Assembly: GCA_949298065.1 (NCBI GenBank)
Contig: CASFUZ010000010.1
Location: forward strand, 1-46,598
From: an uncultured Pseudomonadota bacterium
GTDB taxonomy: Bacteria; Pseudomonadota; Alphaproteobacteria; RF32; CAG-239
Reading direction: 5' to 3'
DNA length: 46,598 bases
Position 1 is the first letter of the stretch. Every line of letters starts with the position of its first letter. The notes beneath the pieces were generated by a model. That model searched no databases. It was not told the origin of the DNA and was given only the letters and a program-made list of their open reading frames with translations. Made by a program: the position numbers and the translations under genes. Shown here piece after piece: positions 22,730 to 32,281 of this stretch.

Positions 22730-24994
22730 ATGAAAAAATTATATTTTGGGACTTGTCTGTTTGCGTTGCTTTTGAGCCATGAGGTTTCGGCGGCAGATGT
22801 TTATGTCAGCCAAATCGCGGTGAAGGGGTTGGAACGTGTGGAGCCGGAAACGGTGGCTTCTTATCTGGATATTAAAAAAGGTGAAAATGTCAGCCAAGAG
22901 CAGTTAGATACCTCCTTGAAACAGCTTTATGCTACAGGCTTGTTTAATGATGTGGTCTTTAATATGTCGCAAGATGGAACGCTTTTGATTCAGGTGAGCG
23001 AGAATCCGATTGTGAACAAGCGTGTGTTTGACGGAAATGATAAAGTTGATGACAGTATCTTGGAAACTGAAGTTCAGCTTGCTTCAGGTTCAATCTACAA
23101 TCGGGCGAAAGTACAGGCTGATGTGCAGCGCATTTTGGAGGTTTATAAACGTGCCGGTCGTTATGCCGTGGTGGTTGAGCCAAAAATCATTAAGCGTGAC
23201 CAAAACAGAGTGGATTTGATTTATGAAATTGATGAAGGTCCGGCAGCGGCAATTACTAAAGTGAACTTTGTCGGTAACGTGCATTATTCAGATGAGGATT
23301 TGTCTAACGAGATTATGAGTAAGGAAAGTCGTTGGTACAGAATCTTCTCCAGTGCGGAGAATTATGATCCCGAAAAAACAAATTATGATAAGGAACTTTT
23401 GCGCCGTTTTTATGTTAAACGCGGTTATGCCGATTTTCGTGTTGTTTCTGCCATTGCGGAACTTAGTCCGGACAAAAAGTCTTTTGTTTTGACCTTTGTT
23501 TTGGACGAAGGTAAGCGCTATAAGATTAACAGCGTTACCATTAAGTCTCAGCTTGAGGATGTTCAGGTTGAGCCTTTGTATGAAGAAGTTTTGTTCAAAC
23601 AGGGTGATTGGTATAATGCCGAGTTGGTTGAAAAATCCGTTTATGATATTACGGATGAGTTGGGCAAGAAAGGTTTTGCTTTTGTGGATGTTGTGCCGGA
23701 ACTGAAGAAAAATACGCAAACCGGCGATTTGGATGTGGTCTTTGACATTAGAGAAGGCGACAGAATCTTTGTTAACCGTATTAATATTCATGGTAATACG
23801 CGTACGCATGATGAAGTTATCCGCAGAGAGTTCAGAATTGATGAAGGTGATGCTTTTAATCCTGCAAAAATCAGAGCATCTCGTAGAAATGTGGAGAATC
23901 TGGACTACTTTAGCAAGATTGATATTAATACCGTGCCGACTGATGATGAGAATAAAGCAGATATTGATGTGAAAGTGGAAGAAAAATCTACCGGATATTT
24001 CAATGTCGGTGTTGGATATTCTACAATCAACGGTGCTTTGGTCAGAGCCGGTGTTACAGAAAATAACTTCCAAGGAAAAGGTCAACAGCTCGGTATTGAT
24101 GTCGGTGTATCGCAGGAAACTTCTGACTATAATTTGAGCTTTACGGAGCCTTATTTCTTAGGAAGACGTTTGAGTGCCGGTGCAGACTTATTCAGAACCG
24201 AGCAGGATTACCAAGACGAAGGTTCTTATGATAGTGAAAGTACGGGCGGAAGAATCCGTTTTGGCTGGAATTATACTGATAACTTGGCTCAGTATGTTCG
24301 TTATACATTACGTGAAGATAAAATTAGCAATGTTGATCGCTCTGCTTCCGTTTATATTAAGGAAGAAGAGGGTACATCTTCCGCTTCGGTTATCGGTCAG
24401 ACTTTGGTCTATGATAAACGCGATAGCGCGATTAATCCGAAAGAGGGTTATTATTTGTCATTTGGTAATGATATCGCCGGTCTGGGCGGAGATGAAAAAT
24501 ATCTGCGCTTTGATGGTAAGGTCTATACTTATTATACTTTGGCTGATTATTATACCTTTAAATTGTTTGTTAATGCCGGATATATTGAAGGTTATGGTGA
24601 TGAGAATGTTCGTTTGTCTCAGCGTTATTATCTGGGCGGTTCTACTTTGCGCGGTTTTGATACTGCAGGTATCGGTGCGCGTGATAAGTATACCAAAGAT
24701 GCGTTGGGTGGTAACTGGATGGTTTATTCCGGTGCGGAGATGTCTTTCCCGATTGGCTTAGACGAGCTTGGTGTTAAAGGACGTACGTTTGTTGATATGG
24801 GTATGCTTGGTAAGCCGGATGATATTGACCGTGCGATTGTTGAATATTCGTCATCGCCTCGTGTCGCTGCTGGTTTCGGTTTCACATGGCAGTCGCCGAT
24901 GGGGCAGATTGATGTTGATATTGCTTTCCCGATTGTTAAGGAAGATTATGATGAAACTCAGACCTTCCGTTTGAACTTCGGTAGCCGTCTCTAA
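22730..24994 (+). CDS. bamA: Outer membrane protein assembly factor BamA
   Basis: Essential core of the beta-barrel assembly machine. The 754-residue precursor begins with a signal peptide of about 21 residues ending VSA. Five POTRA repeats follow up to about residue 420 (each with a G-N or D-G turn such as [18 protein letters not shown]), then a 16-stranded barrel of the bacterial surface antigen family, including the loop-6 VRGF-like motif here as [10 protein letters not shown]. The last strand is FRLNFGSRL, without the usual terminal Phe. GAGGA lies 10 bases before the ATG. The chaperone gene skp, often between bamA and lpxD, is missing. Confidence 0.97.
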   Translation: MKKLYFGTCLFALLLSHEVSAADVYVSQIAVKGLERVEPETVASYLDIKKGENVSQEQLDTSLKQLYATGLFNDVVFNMSQDGTLLIQVSENPIVNKRVFDGNDKVDDSILETEVQLASGSIYNRAKVQADVQRILEVYKRAGRYAVVVEPKIIKRDQNRVDLIYEIDEGPAAAITKVNFVGNVHYSDEDLSNEIMSKESRWYRIFSSAENYDPEKTNYDKELLRRFYVKRGYADFRVVSAIAELSPDKKSFVLTFVLDEGKRYKINSVTIKSQLEDVQVEPLYEEVLFKQGDWYNAELVEKSVYDITDELGKKGFAFVDVVPELKKNTQTGDLDVVFDIREGDRIFVNRINIHGNTRTHDEVIRREFRIDEGDAFNPAKIRASRRNVENLDYFSKIDINTVPTDDENKADIDVKVEEKSTGYFNVGVGYSTINGALVRAGVTENNFQGKGQQLGIDVGVSQETSDYNLSFTEPYFLGRRLSAGADLFRTEQDYQDEGSYDSESTGGRIRFGWNYTDNLAQYVRYTLREDKISNVDRSASVYIKEEEGTSSASVIGQTLVYDKRDSAINPKEGYYLSFGNDIAGLGGDEKYLRFDGKVYTYYTLADYYTFKLFVNAGYIEGYGDENVRLSQRYYLGGSTLRGFDTAGIGARDKYTKDALGGNWMVYSGAEMSFPIGLDELGVKGRTFVDMGMLGKPDDIDRAIVEYSSSPRVAAGFGFTWQSPMGQIDVDIAFPIVKEDYDETQTFRLNFGSRL

Positions 24995-25023
24995 GCATAA
25001 TGAGATTTTTTGAGGAGAAAAAA

Positions 25024-26055
25024 ATGGTTGATACAACATTTTTTATCAATAACGGACCATTTACTCTGCAGCAAGTTGCAGAGATTTGTGAGGCTGAACT
25101 TAAAGCAACAGACAAAGCAAATACGGAAATTGCCAATATTAATACGATGGAAAAAGCCGCTGAGGGTGAAATTTGTTTCTTTTATGATAAAAAAGCAAAA
25201 GCTAAAGGAGCAGAGATTAAGGCCGAAGCTTGTGTTACAACTGAGGAGTTGGCTCCTTTTGTGGCAGAAGGTGTGGCTTTGTTGATTTGTGCTAACCCAA
25301 AAATGGCTTTTTTGAAACTTAATTCTCGTCTTTATGCCGAATACCAGCCCAGAGCAGATATTGCATCTTCTGCCAGAATCCATCCTTCGGCTATTATCGG
25401 GCAAAATTGCAGCATAGGCGACCATGTGGTGATTGGTGAAAATGTAAGAATCGGTGATAATTGTATGATTGAGGCCGGTGTGGTTATTGCCAGAGGATGT
25501 CAAATCGGAAATAATTGCCGTATCGGGGCTAATGCCAGCATTGCCTATACAATTATGGGTAATGACTGCTTTATCTATAACGGGGCGAGAATCGGCTCAG
25601 ATGGTTTTGGCTTTATGATGGTAGCCGGACAGCATAAGCGTATTCCGCAAGTCGGGCGCGTGATTATCGGAAATGATGTTGAAATCGGTGCAAATGCTTG
25701 TGTAGACAGAGGTGCATTGGATGACACGGTTATCGGTGATGGCTGCCGGATTGATAATCTGGTGCAGATTGCGCATAATGATAAACTTGGTAAAGGTTGT
25801 ATCATTGTGGCACAAACGGGAATCGCCGGAAGTTGTACTTTTGGTGATTATGTGGTTTGCGGTGGTCAGACCGGTTTTGCCGACCATCTAAAGATTGGTT
25901 CAGGCGCGCAAATCGGTGCTCAGTCCGGTTTGATGCGTGATGTTGAGCCCGGTGCCGTGATGATGGGATATCCGGCTATCGGAATTAAGGATTTTATGCG
26001 CCAGACAGCCTACTTGCAAAAGTTGGTTAAGGGTGATAAAAACGAAAATAAGTAA
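25024..26055 (+). CDS. lpxD: UDP-3-O-(3-hydroxyacyl)glucosamine N-acyltransferase LpxD
   Basis: Third lipid A step: moves a 3-hydroxyacyl group from ACP to the 2-amine of UDP-3-O-acyl-glucosamine. An N-terminal uridine-binding domain (about 100 residues) leads into a left-handed beta-helix with many hexapeptide repeats and the catalytic His in [10 protein letters not shown], then a short C-terminal helix. The frame begins at 25000, but GAGGAG at 25012-25017 points to the ATG at 25024, giving 343 residues, the usual length. Presence implies a lipid A-bearing outer membrane. Confidence 0.97.
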   Translation: MVDTTFFINNGPFTLQQVAEICEAELKATDKANTEIANINTMEKAAEGEICFFYDKKAKAKGAEIKAEACVTTEELAPFVAEGVALLICANPKMAFLKLNSRLYAEYQPRADIASSARIHPSAIIGQNCSIGDHVVIGENVRIGDNCMIEAGVVIARGCQIGNNCRIGANASIAYTIMGNDCFIYNGARIGSDGFGFMMVAGQHKRIPQVGRVIIGNDVEIGANACVDRGALDDTVIGDGCRIDNLVQIAHNDKLGKGCIIVAQTGIAGSCTFGDYVVCGGQTGFADHLKIGSGAQIGAQSGLMRDVEPGAVMMGYPAIGIKDFMRQTAYLQKLVKGDKNENK

Positions 26056-26083
26056 GTTTGTTTTATTTTAAGAAAGGAAAACT

Positions 26084-26533
26084 ATGTCTGAAGTTAAGAC
26101 TTACCATATTGAAGAAATTATGAATATGTTGCCGCATCGGTATCCGTTTTTGTTGGTTGACCGTTTGGAAGTTGAAGTTCCGGGCGAAAAGGGTGTCGGT
26201 ATTAAAAATGTTACGATGAATGAGGAATTTTTTCAGGGACATTTTCCCGGTAATCCGGTAATGCCCGGTGTCTTGCAGATTGAGGCGATGGCTCAGACTG
26301 CCGGTGCTATTGTTGCTTGTTCTGCAGAAGATTATGCTGAACATAAGCGCGGTGTGTTGTTTATGTCTATTGATGGTGTGAAGTTCCGCAAACCGGTTAA
26401 GCCGGGTGATCAGTTGCGTATGCATGTTGAAAAAATCAGAGCGCGCCGTAATGTCTATGTCTTCAAAGGCGAGGCTAAGGTTGATGGAAATGTGGTTTCC
26501 GAAGCTGAATTTACGGCAATGATTATGGAATAA
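26084..26533 (+). CDS. fabZ: 3-hydroxyacyl-ACP dehydratase FabZ
   Basis: Hot-dog fold dehydratase of fatty acid elongation. The 149-residue protein has MLPHRYPFLLVDR with the catalytic His18, and PGNPVMPGVLQIEAMAQ with the catalytic Glu. AAGGA precedes the ATG. Its place between lpxD and lpxA is conserved and balances phospholipid against lipid A acyl supply. A terminator directly follows, so lpxA probably has its own promoter. Confidence 0.98.
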   Translation: MSEVKTYHIEEIMNMLPHRYPFLLVDRLEVEVPGEKGVGIKNVTMNEEFFQGHFPGNPVMPGVLQIEAMAQTAGAIVACSAEDYAEHKRGVLFMSIDGVKFRKPVKPGDQLRMHVEKIRARRNVYVFKGEAKVDGNVVSEAEFTAMIME

Positions 26534-26547
26534 GCAAAACTTTTATG

Positions 26548-26575
26548 AAAAATTCTCCCTAAGGGAGGATTTTTT
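26548..26575 (+). terminator. Rho-independent terminator after fabZ
   Basis: A 10-bp stem with one G-U pair (AAATTCTCCC at 26550-26559 with GGGAGGATTT from 26563), a TAA loop and a run of six T. It splits the lpxD-fabZ part from lpxA, which is unusual for this normally continuous run. Confidence 0.8.
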
Positions 26576-26606
26576 GTAAGAAATTGTAAGGAATTGTGTT
26601 TTTACA

Positions 26607-26634
26607 TTGTAATAAAAAACTTATAGCTTATTAT
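26607..26634 (+). promoter_or_regulatory. Candidate promoter for lpxA
   Basis: TTGTAA at 26607-26612 and TATTAT at 26629-26634, 16 bases apart, lie between the fabZ terminator and the lpxA start (39 bases further on). TTTACA at 26601 with TATAGC at 26622 is an alternative with a short 15-base spacer. Confidence 0.4.
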
Positions 26635-26672
26635 CAGTTTAGGTTTAACTTTTTTGATGAGGAAATAATACC

Positions 26673-27470
26673 ATGTCTAATATTCATCCTTCCGCTGTTG
26701 TTGAAGATGGTGCTCAGATTGCGGCCAGTGCAAAAATAGGTCCTTTATGCTATGTGAGCAGCCGTGCGAAAATCGGTGAAAATGTACAACTGATTGCTCA
26801 TGTTACGATTTTGGGCGACACCACCATCGGCGAAGGGACGATTGTATTTCCGGGAGCTGTTTTGGGTGCCGGTCCGCAAGATCATGGTAATGAGTTTAAG
26901 GAAGAAGCTAAGTTGATTATCGGCAAACGTAATATTATTCGTGAGAATGTTACGATGCACGCCGGTACACCGAAAGAGCACTTTACAACCACAGTCGGTG
27001 ATGACGGTATGTTTATGATTAACTCCCATGTGGCTCATGACTGTGTTGTCGGTAATAATGTAATTATGACAAATAACGCTGTTATCGGCGGACATGTTCG
27101 TATCGGTGATGGTGCGATTTTGGGTGGTAACTGTGCTGTCCACCAGTTTGTTCGTATTGGTCGCAAAGCTATGATTGGCGGTATGACGGGTGTTGACCGC
27201 GATGTTATTCCGTTTGGTATCGTTACCTGCGACAGAGGTAAATTGCGCGGTTTGAACGTTATCGGTTTGAAGCGCAGCGGTATTGACGAGAAAGTTGTTA
27301 AGTCTATCAGCCATGCTTATATGTATATCTTCAAAGGAAAAGAGGACAACTTTGAAACACGTCTGCAAAAGGCTAAAGAGAAATATAAAGACAATGAGAT
27401 GGTTATGGAGCAAATTGCCTTTATTGAAGAGGCTTTGAGTGGTCGTCGCAAGATTATGGTTTCCGACTAA
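26673..27470 (+). CDS. lpxA: UDP-N-acetylglucosamine O-acyltransferase LpxA
   Basis: First step of lipid A synthesis. The 265-residue protein is a left-handed beta-helix with the catalytic His in NSHVAHDCVVG, preceded by VTMHAGT, and a C-terminal helical domain (from about residue 195) with the LRGLNVIGLKRSG motif typical of LpxA. GATGAGGAAATA precedes the ATG. Bounded by terminators on both sides (26548 and 27481), so it may be transcribed alone with some read-through to lpxI. Confidence 0.98.
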   Translation: MSNIHPSAVVEDGAQIAASAKIGPLCYVSSRAKIGENVQLIAHVTILGDTTIGEGTIVFPGAVLGAGPQDHGNEFKEEAKLIIGKRNIIRENVTMHAGTPKEHFTTTVGDDGMFMINSHVAHDCVVGNNVIMTNNAVIGGHVRIGDGAILGGNCAVHQFVRIGRKAMIGGMTGVDRDVIPFGIVTCDRGKLRGLNVIGLKRSGIDEKVVKSISHAYMYIFKGKEDNFETRLQKAKEKYKDNEMVMEQIAFIEEALSGRRKIMVSD

Positions 27471-27480
27471 ACTTTTTTAG

Positions 27481-27520
27481 GGCTTCTGGCACTACTTGTT
27501 GTGTGGCAGAAGCCTTTTTT
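27481..27520 (+). terminator. Rho-independent terminator after lpxA
   Basis: GGCTTCTG at 27481-27488 pairs with CAGAAGCC at 27507-27514, with an inner CAC/GTG extension, and six T follow. lpxI starts 29 bases later, so the hairpin may attenuate rather than fully stop. Confidence 0.75.
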
Positions 27521-27548
27521 GTTTTTATTTGTTTATCTGGTTTGAAAT

Positions 27549-28388
27549 ATGACTTCTGACTTCAAAAAACTTGGTATTATCGCCGGTGGCGGCAGTATTC
27601 CGAAAATGCTGGTTGAACATTGCCGAAAAATCAATCGGCCTTTTTTTGTGATTGCGATTGAGGGGAATGCTGATAAATCTTGGGTAAATGAGAATGTTCC
27701 TCATTTATGGATAAGAATCGGCCAAGCCGGAACGGGTTTTAAGAAGCTTCACGATGAAAAAGTTGAAGAAGTGATTATGATTGGAACAATCAAAAGACCG
27801 AGTTTCTTTGATTTGATTCCCGATATACGGACAACGGCTTTTTTTGCTAAAATCGGAGCTAAGTCTTTGGGCGATGATGGTATTTTGCGTGCTTTGGTTA
27901 AAGAGATTGAAGCAGAAGGTATGGTTGTGCGCGGTGTACATGAAGTTATGCAGGATTTGCTGGTTAAAAAAGGTTGTCTGACAAAGTGCAAACCGAATAA
28001 GCAAGCGCAAGAAGATATTCGCCGCGGTGTGGAAGTTGCTTTGGCGTTGGGCAAACTTGATGTCGGGCAGGCCGTGGTTGTGCAGCAAGGATTGGTTTTG
28101 GCTGTTGAGGGAATTGAGGGGACGGATGAGCTCCTTAAACGCTGCAAAGATTATAAACGTAAAGGCGATGGCGGGGTTTTGGTCAAGCTCAGAAAACCAC
28201 AGCAAGATATGCGGATTGATTTGCCGACAATCGGAGCACAAACGATTAAGCGTGCTAAAGAAAGCGGCTTGCGCGGAATTGCCGTTCATGCCGGAAACGG
28301 TTTGATTGTGGATGAAGCCGATGTGATTAAGCTGGCGGATAAAGAAGGACTTTTTGTTATCGGAGTTGAACCTAATGACTATCTCTGA
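27549..28388 (+). CDS. lpxI: UDP-2,3-diacylglucosamine pyrophosphatase LpxI
   Basis: Hydrolyses UDP-2,3-diacylglucosamine to lipid X and UMP; the alphaproteobacterial replacement for LpxH. The 279-residue protein starts with LGIIAGGGSIP, and contains IGTIKRPSF, DDGILRALVKEIE with acidic metal-site residues, and AVHAGNGLIVDEADVIKLAD at the C-terminus, all typical of the former DUF1009. The genome order lpxA-lpxI-lpxB is the one in which the family was recognised. No clear Shine-Dalgarno precedes the ATG. It overlaps lpxB by 14 bases. Confidence 0.95.
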   Translation: MTSDFKKLGIIAGGGSIPKMLVEHCRKINRPFFVIAIEGNADKSWVNENVPHLWIRIGQAGTGFKKLHDEKVEEVIMIGTIKRPSFFDLIPDIRTTAFFAKIGAKSLGDDGILRALVKEIEAEGMVVRGVHEVMQDLLVKKGCLTKCKPNKQAQEDIRRGVEVALALGKLDVGQAVVVQQGLVLAVEGIEGTDELLKRCKDYKRKGDGGVLVKLRKPQQDMRIDLPTIGAQTIKRAKESGLRGIAVHAGNGLIVDEADVIKLADKEGLFVIGVEPNDYL

Positions 28389-29550
28389 CAGAAAACTTAA
28401 AATCTATTTAGTGGCAGGGGAGCCCTCCGGAGATGCGCTCGGGGCCAGATTGATGCGTGCCATGAAGAAAAAAACAAACGGCAATGTAGAATTTTTCGGT
28501 CTTGGCGGAGATTTGATGGCAGGCGAGGGGATTAAGCCTCTGTTTGATATTTCTGATTTGGCGATTATGGGTTTGGCAGAGATTATTCCGAGTATTCCGA
28601 AAGTTTTGCGCCATATTAAGGAAACGGTTGATGATATTATCAGAGTTCAGCCGGATGTCGTGGTTACGATTGACAGTTGGAGTTTTGCTTCCAGAGTTCA
28701 GAAAGCCTTGCGCAAAAAGAAGACGGGAATCCCGCAAGTGCATTATGTCGCGCCGCAAGTTTGGGCATGGAAAAAGAAACGTGCCAAAACAATGTATAAA
28801 TATGTTGACCATTTGTTGACGCTTTTGCCGCAAGAGCCGAAATATTTTACACCTTATCATTTGCCGACAACGTTTGTCGGGCATCCGGTGATTGAGAGCA
28901 ACGTTACCAAGGGTGATGCTCAGGCTTTCAGACAGAAATATGCCATTGCGCCGGAAAAGAGGATTATTGCCGTGCTTCCGGGGTCTAGGCATAATGAAGT
29001 GGCGCGCTTGCTTCCGGTGTTCTTGGAAACAGCCAAACAAATGCACCAGACGGACGAGAATTTTTATTTTGTTATTCCGACAGTTCAAACGGTTGCCAAA
29101 CGAGTTAAAGAAATGATCAAAAATTGCGGCGTGGATATTTTGGTGGTGGAAACGGAAGAAGACAGGCATAATGCTTTTGTCGCTTCTGAGGCGGCAATTG
29201 CGGCTTCCGGAACAGTGGCTTTAGAATTGGCTATTGCTAATATTCCGCATATTGTGGCCTATAAGGTTTCGCCGATGTCTGCGATGTTGGTTAAGCATTT
29301 TTTGCATATTCAGTTTGTGAATTTATCTAATATCTTGCTTGGGCGGGAGATTATTCCCGAGCTTTTGCAGGAGAGGTGTATTCCGGTTAATATATTGTCT
29401 TATATGAAAAATATATTATCTCATGGCGATTGGTATGACAAGCAGATGGAAGGGTTTGAGAAAGTGCGCCGTATTTTGGGAATGGGCGAGCAAACACCGA
29501 GCGAAAATGCGGCTGATGCCATATTTAAGTTGATTAAAAAGGAGTTTTGA
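28375..29550 (+). CDS. lpxB: Lipid-A-disaccharide synthase LpxB
   Basis: GT19 enzyme that joins lipid X to UDP-2,3-diacylglucosamine to give the lipid A disaccharide. From the ATG at 28375 it has 391 residues. VAGEPSGDALGARLMRAM opens the protein, VAPQVWAWKK sits mid-way, and LPGSRHNEV and AASGTVALELA mark the donor site. The open frame starts earlier at 28354, but GGAG with a 9-base spacing and the family N-terminus favour 28375. Last gene of the envelope run. Confidence 0.97.
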   Translation: MTISDRKLKIYLVAGEPSGDALGARLMRAMKKKTNGNVEFFGLGGDLMAGEGIKPLFDISDLAIMGLAEIIPSIPKVLRHIKETVDDIIRVQPDVVVTIDSWSFASRVQKALRKKKTGIPQVHYVAPQVWAWKKKRAKTMYKYVDHLLTLLPQEPKYFTPYHLPTTFVGHPVIESNVTKGDAQAFRQKYAIAPEKRIIAVLPGSRHNEVARLLPVFLETAKQMHQTDENFYFVIPTVQTVAKRVKEMIKNCGVDILVVETEEDRHNAFVASEAAIAASGTVALELAIANIPHIVAYKVSPMSAMLVKHFLHIQFVNLSNILLGREIIPELLQERCIPVNILSYMKNILSHGDWYDKQMEGFEKVRRILGMGEQTPSENAADAIFKLIKKEF

Positions 29551-29560
29551 TTTTTTTAAT

Positions 29561-29589
29561 TTGACAGAAATGTCCAAAAGTTTTATTTA
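29561..29589 (+). promoter_or_regulatory. Candidate sigma70 promoter for the 29662 orphan gene
   Basis: TTGACA (consensus -35) at 29561-29566, a 17-base spacer and TATTTA at 29584-29589 lie 72 bases before the ATG at 29662. Confidence 0.55.
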
Positions 29590-29661
29590 GAAAAGAGTTT
29601 TTATTTAAGAATATGTTTAACTGCGTGAGACATTTTTGTTTTGCGCCTAAAGTTTATCATT

Positions 29662-30054
29662 ATGAACCTAAAAAAATTATGGCAGGTTTTATTTCCGAAA
29701 CCAAGTTATCCGACTAGTGATGCGGAAGTTATTGCTCTGATGCAGAGCGAGTTGCAAAAACAAAATATTCAGATAGACATATCTCCTAATGATTTGTCTT
29801 TTGGATATTGGGTGGAGCGTGGAAAAAGTAATGTAGTTATTTTTTACAATGTTCTTCATCATATAGGCACGAAGCGCTTGCTTCTCTGTATGGATAAAAA
29901 AATGATGCTTGTTCCTTGGACTTGTGAAAATCTGGTTCCAGCACCAATAGATTTGAATAAGGATAAAGATCATTTGTTGGAAGATAGTTTCTATTGCTGG
30001 GGATTGTTTGTTGATAAAGGTCATTTCAGTATAGATAGGTTGAGGAAAGACTAA
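29662..30054 (+). CDS. Small protein of unknown function
   Basis: I do not recognise this 130-residue protein. It has no signal peptide; MNLKKLWQVLFPKP at the start is basic and mildly hydrophobic. The centre has a beta-rich look (SFGYWVERGKSNVVIFYNVL and KRLLLCMDKKMMLVPWT) and the C-terminus DSFYCWGLFVDKGHFSIDRL. An earlier TTG at 29641 is in frame, but neither start has a good Shine-Dalgarno. With its own promoter upstream and a terminator right behind, it looks like a genuine single-gene unit set between lpxB and comEC. Confidence 0.6.
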   Translation: MNLKKLWQVLFPKPSYPTSDAEVIALMQSELQKQNIQIDISPNDLSFGYWVERGKSNVVIFYNVLHHIGTKRLLLCMDKKMMLVPWTCENLVPAPIDLNKDKDHLLEDSFYCWGLFVDKGHFSIDRLRKD

Positions 30055-30069
30055 TAAAAAACATTTTTT

Positions 30070-30107
30070 AAGTTGCCAGACTGTTGAAGTTTGGCAACTT
30101 TTTTTTG
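30070..30107 (+). terminator. Rho-independent terminator after the 29662 gene
   Basis: AAGTTGCCA at 30070-30078 pairs perfectly with TGGCAACTT at 30092-30100, followed by a run of T. Confidence 0.85.
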
Positions 30108-30160
30108 CATTTGTTGCAAGTTGGCATTACATTATAGAAAAATTTTGGTCAGGGTGCAAA

Positions 30161-32209
30161 ATGCAGATTTTTCTTTATAAACTTAAAGAGATGTTTTTAG
30201 AAGAACGAGAGCGCTGGTTTATGTGGATTCCGGTGTTGTTCGGGATGGGAATCGGCGTTTATTTTTTGTTGCCTGAAGAGCCTTCAAAATGGATTGTGCT
30301 CGGTGTGATTGAGGCTTTGTTGGTGTTGGCTTACATCTGGCGATATTCTTCGGCAAAGTTGACTGCTCTTTTGATTATGATGCTTATGGCTCTCGGGTTT
30401 GCCAATATTCAACTCAAAACGCTTTATCTGGCCAGAAACGAGATTATTCCTTATGACCGCAAACTTTATCTGACGGGCAGGGTTTCCGAGCTTGGCACAA
30501 ATTATCGCGGTAATCCGCGCTTTGTGTTGGAAGATGTGCGGGATTTTGATGGTAATGCGTTGAAGGGAAAATATCGCATCAGCTTGACTTCTAAGAGCTC
30601 GCAACCGCAAAATGGTCAATGTGTGGAGCTTATCGGTACGGTTTCGGCTCCGCCCAGACCGAATATGGTCGGCGGGTATCAGATGGATAGGAAGCTTTTT
30701 TATGAGGGGATTACGGCAACAGGCTTTGCCGCATCGCGCGCTTTGCCAGTTGATTGTGAAAAAGAACTTCCGTTTGTGGCAAAATTAGAAAAAGCAGCAT
30801 CGGATTTGAGAGCAAAAATCGTGGCAAAAATTGAGGCTGTTTTGCCTAAAGATGAAGCCGGAATTACGGCGGCAATCGTGGCCGGAGAGAGGGGCGGAAT
30901 CCGCCAAGAGATTACGGAAAATTATCGTGATTCCGGTTTGGCACATTTCTTGTCTATCTCGGGTTTACATATGAGTATGCTGGCCGGTTTGATGTTCTTT
31001 TTGGTGCGCTTGGTGCTTGCACTGATTCCGCCGCTTTCTCTGCGCTATGATTCTAAAAAAGTGGCTGCAGTATTTGCTATTTTTATGAGTGCGGTTTATT
31101 TGGTCATATCTGGTGCGGAGATTCCGAGCCAGAGAGCTTTTATTATGACCTTTATTGTTTTGCTTGGGGTTTTGTTCTCGCGCAAGGCTATCTCTATGCG
31201 GATGATTTCTTGGGCGGGGCTTATTGTCTTAATCCTTTCTCCTCAGGCCTTAATCAGCGCCAGTTTTCAGATGTCTTTTGCGGCTGTGGTGGCATTGATT
31301 GCTTTTTATGAGCGGTTTGCGGCACCATTGCATCGGTTCTTAAACGGTTCAAGAGATGACGGACTTTCTTTGCCGGTTAAGATTTTGCGCATTGTCTTTG
31401 CTTATGTCGCGGGTATTTTGGTTTCGGATTTGGTCGCGAGTTTGGCAACTTTGCCTTTCTCTATTTATCATTTTAATCAGATTGCATTATACACGACTTT
31501 CGGCAATCTTTTAGCCGGACCGATTATCGGTTTGGTGATTATGCCTTTTGTGCTGATTGCGCTATTGTTGATGCCTTTTAATTTGGAGGTTTGGGCGCTT
31601 AAAATTGTTGGTTTCGGTGTAGAAAAAGTCAATGAAATTACGGCTTATGTTGCCTCAATGCCTGAGGCCGGATATCGGGTTGTGGCAATGCCTTTCTGGG
31701 GTTTGATGTTGATTGTGTTTGGTGGTTTGTGGTTGTGTATTTGGCGGTTGAAATGGCGTTTGTGGGGCTGGATGCTTATTCTTATTGGCGGATTGAGCAT
31801 TCTTACCATCAGAATTCCTGATGCTATGGCGGATAAATATGGTGAGGTTTTTGCTCTTAAAGATGAACAAGGCAAGCTGGTTATTCTGCCATCTCGCGGA
31901 AACAGCTTTACCAAGAAGATTTGGCTGGAAAAGACAGCTAACAAAAAGCTTTCAAAAGAAGATAGTCGTCAGTTGAAAAAGATTTTTGACGGAAAGCTGA
32001 TAGATAAATCTTGGCTTGATTTGGAATGTGACGAACGTGAATGCTTGTATAAAAACGCCGTTAAAATCATTAAGTTCGGCGGTGTGGAAGTTGACGGACA
32101 AGAAGTTGATTTGCATAAGGCAGACGGCGCGCGCTTCTTTATTGGCAAAGATGGCAAAGTCTTAATTGAGACGGTCCGCGGTTATACGGGAAAACGCCCT
32201 TGGAACTGA
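30161..32209 (+). CDS. comEC: ComEC/Rec2-family DNA uptake channel, without beta-lactamase domain
   Basis: Polytopic inner membrane protein predicted to pass single-stranded DNA into the cytoplasm during transformation. The 682-residue sequence has two N-terminal membrane segments, a soluble OB-like DUF4131 region (about 85-200), and the Competence domain from about 225 with the signature DSGLAHFLSISGLHMSML and many hydrophobic segments. The roughly 130 residues after the last helix lack the HxHxDH metallo-beta-lactamase motif of full-length ComEC, as is common in Alphaproteobacteria. AGGGTG precedes the ATG. With dprA it supports natural competence, but pilus genes are not in view. A weak promoter (TTGTTG at 30111, TATAGA at 30133) lies just upstream. 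Confidence 0.93.
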   Translation: MQIFLYKLKEMFLEERERWFMWIPVLFGMGIGVYFLLPEEPSKWIVLGVIEALLVLAYIWRYSSAKLTALLIMMLMALGFANIQLKTLYLARNEIIPYDRKLYLTGRVSELGTNYRGNPRFVLEDVRDFDGNALKGKYRISLTSKSSQPQNGQCVELIGTVSAPPRPNMVGGYQMDRKLFYEGITATGFAASRALPVDCEKELPFVAKLEKAASDLRAKIVAKIEAVLPKDEAGITAAIVAGERGGIRQEITENYRDSGLAHFLSISGLHMSMLAGLMFFLVRLVLALIPPLSLRYDSKKVAAVFAIFMSAVYLVISGAEIPSQRAFIMTFIVLLGVLFSRKAISMRMISWAGLIVLILSPQALISASFQMSFAAVVALIAFYERFAAPLHRFLNGSRDDGLSLPVKILRIVFAYVAGILVSDLVASLATLPFSIYHFNQIALYTTFGNLLAGPIIGLVIMPFVLIALLLMPFNLEVWALKIVGFGVEKVNEITAYVASMPEAGYRVVAMPFWGLMLIVFGGLWLCIWRLKWRLWGWMLILIGGLSILTIRIPDAMADKYGEVFALKDEQGKLVILPSRGNSFTKKIWLEKTANKKLSKEDSRQLKKIFDGKLIDKSWLDLECDERECLYKNAVKIIKFGGVEVDGQEVDLHKADGARFFIGKDGKVLIETVRGYTGKRPWN

Positions 32210-32281
32210 TAAAGGCTTTGACTTGGGAACAGTAAAAGAGTATAATAAAAGAAGTTTATATTAGAAACAGAGGATGAAAAA

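Noticed and set aside
23288-24085. 265-residue open frame on the minus strand inside bamA
   Set aside because: It lies fully antisense to a well-supported gene, is Ile/Asn/Phe-rich like a shadow frame, and has no Shine-Dalgarno.
26745-27413. 222-residue antisense frame inside lpxA, and similar ones in lpxI, lpxB, tig and topA
   Set aside because: Shadow frames caused by codon usage; no family pattern, no start signals, and the sense genes are certain.
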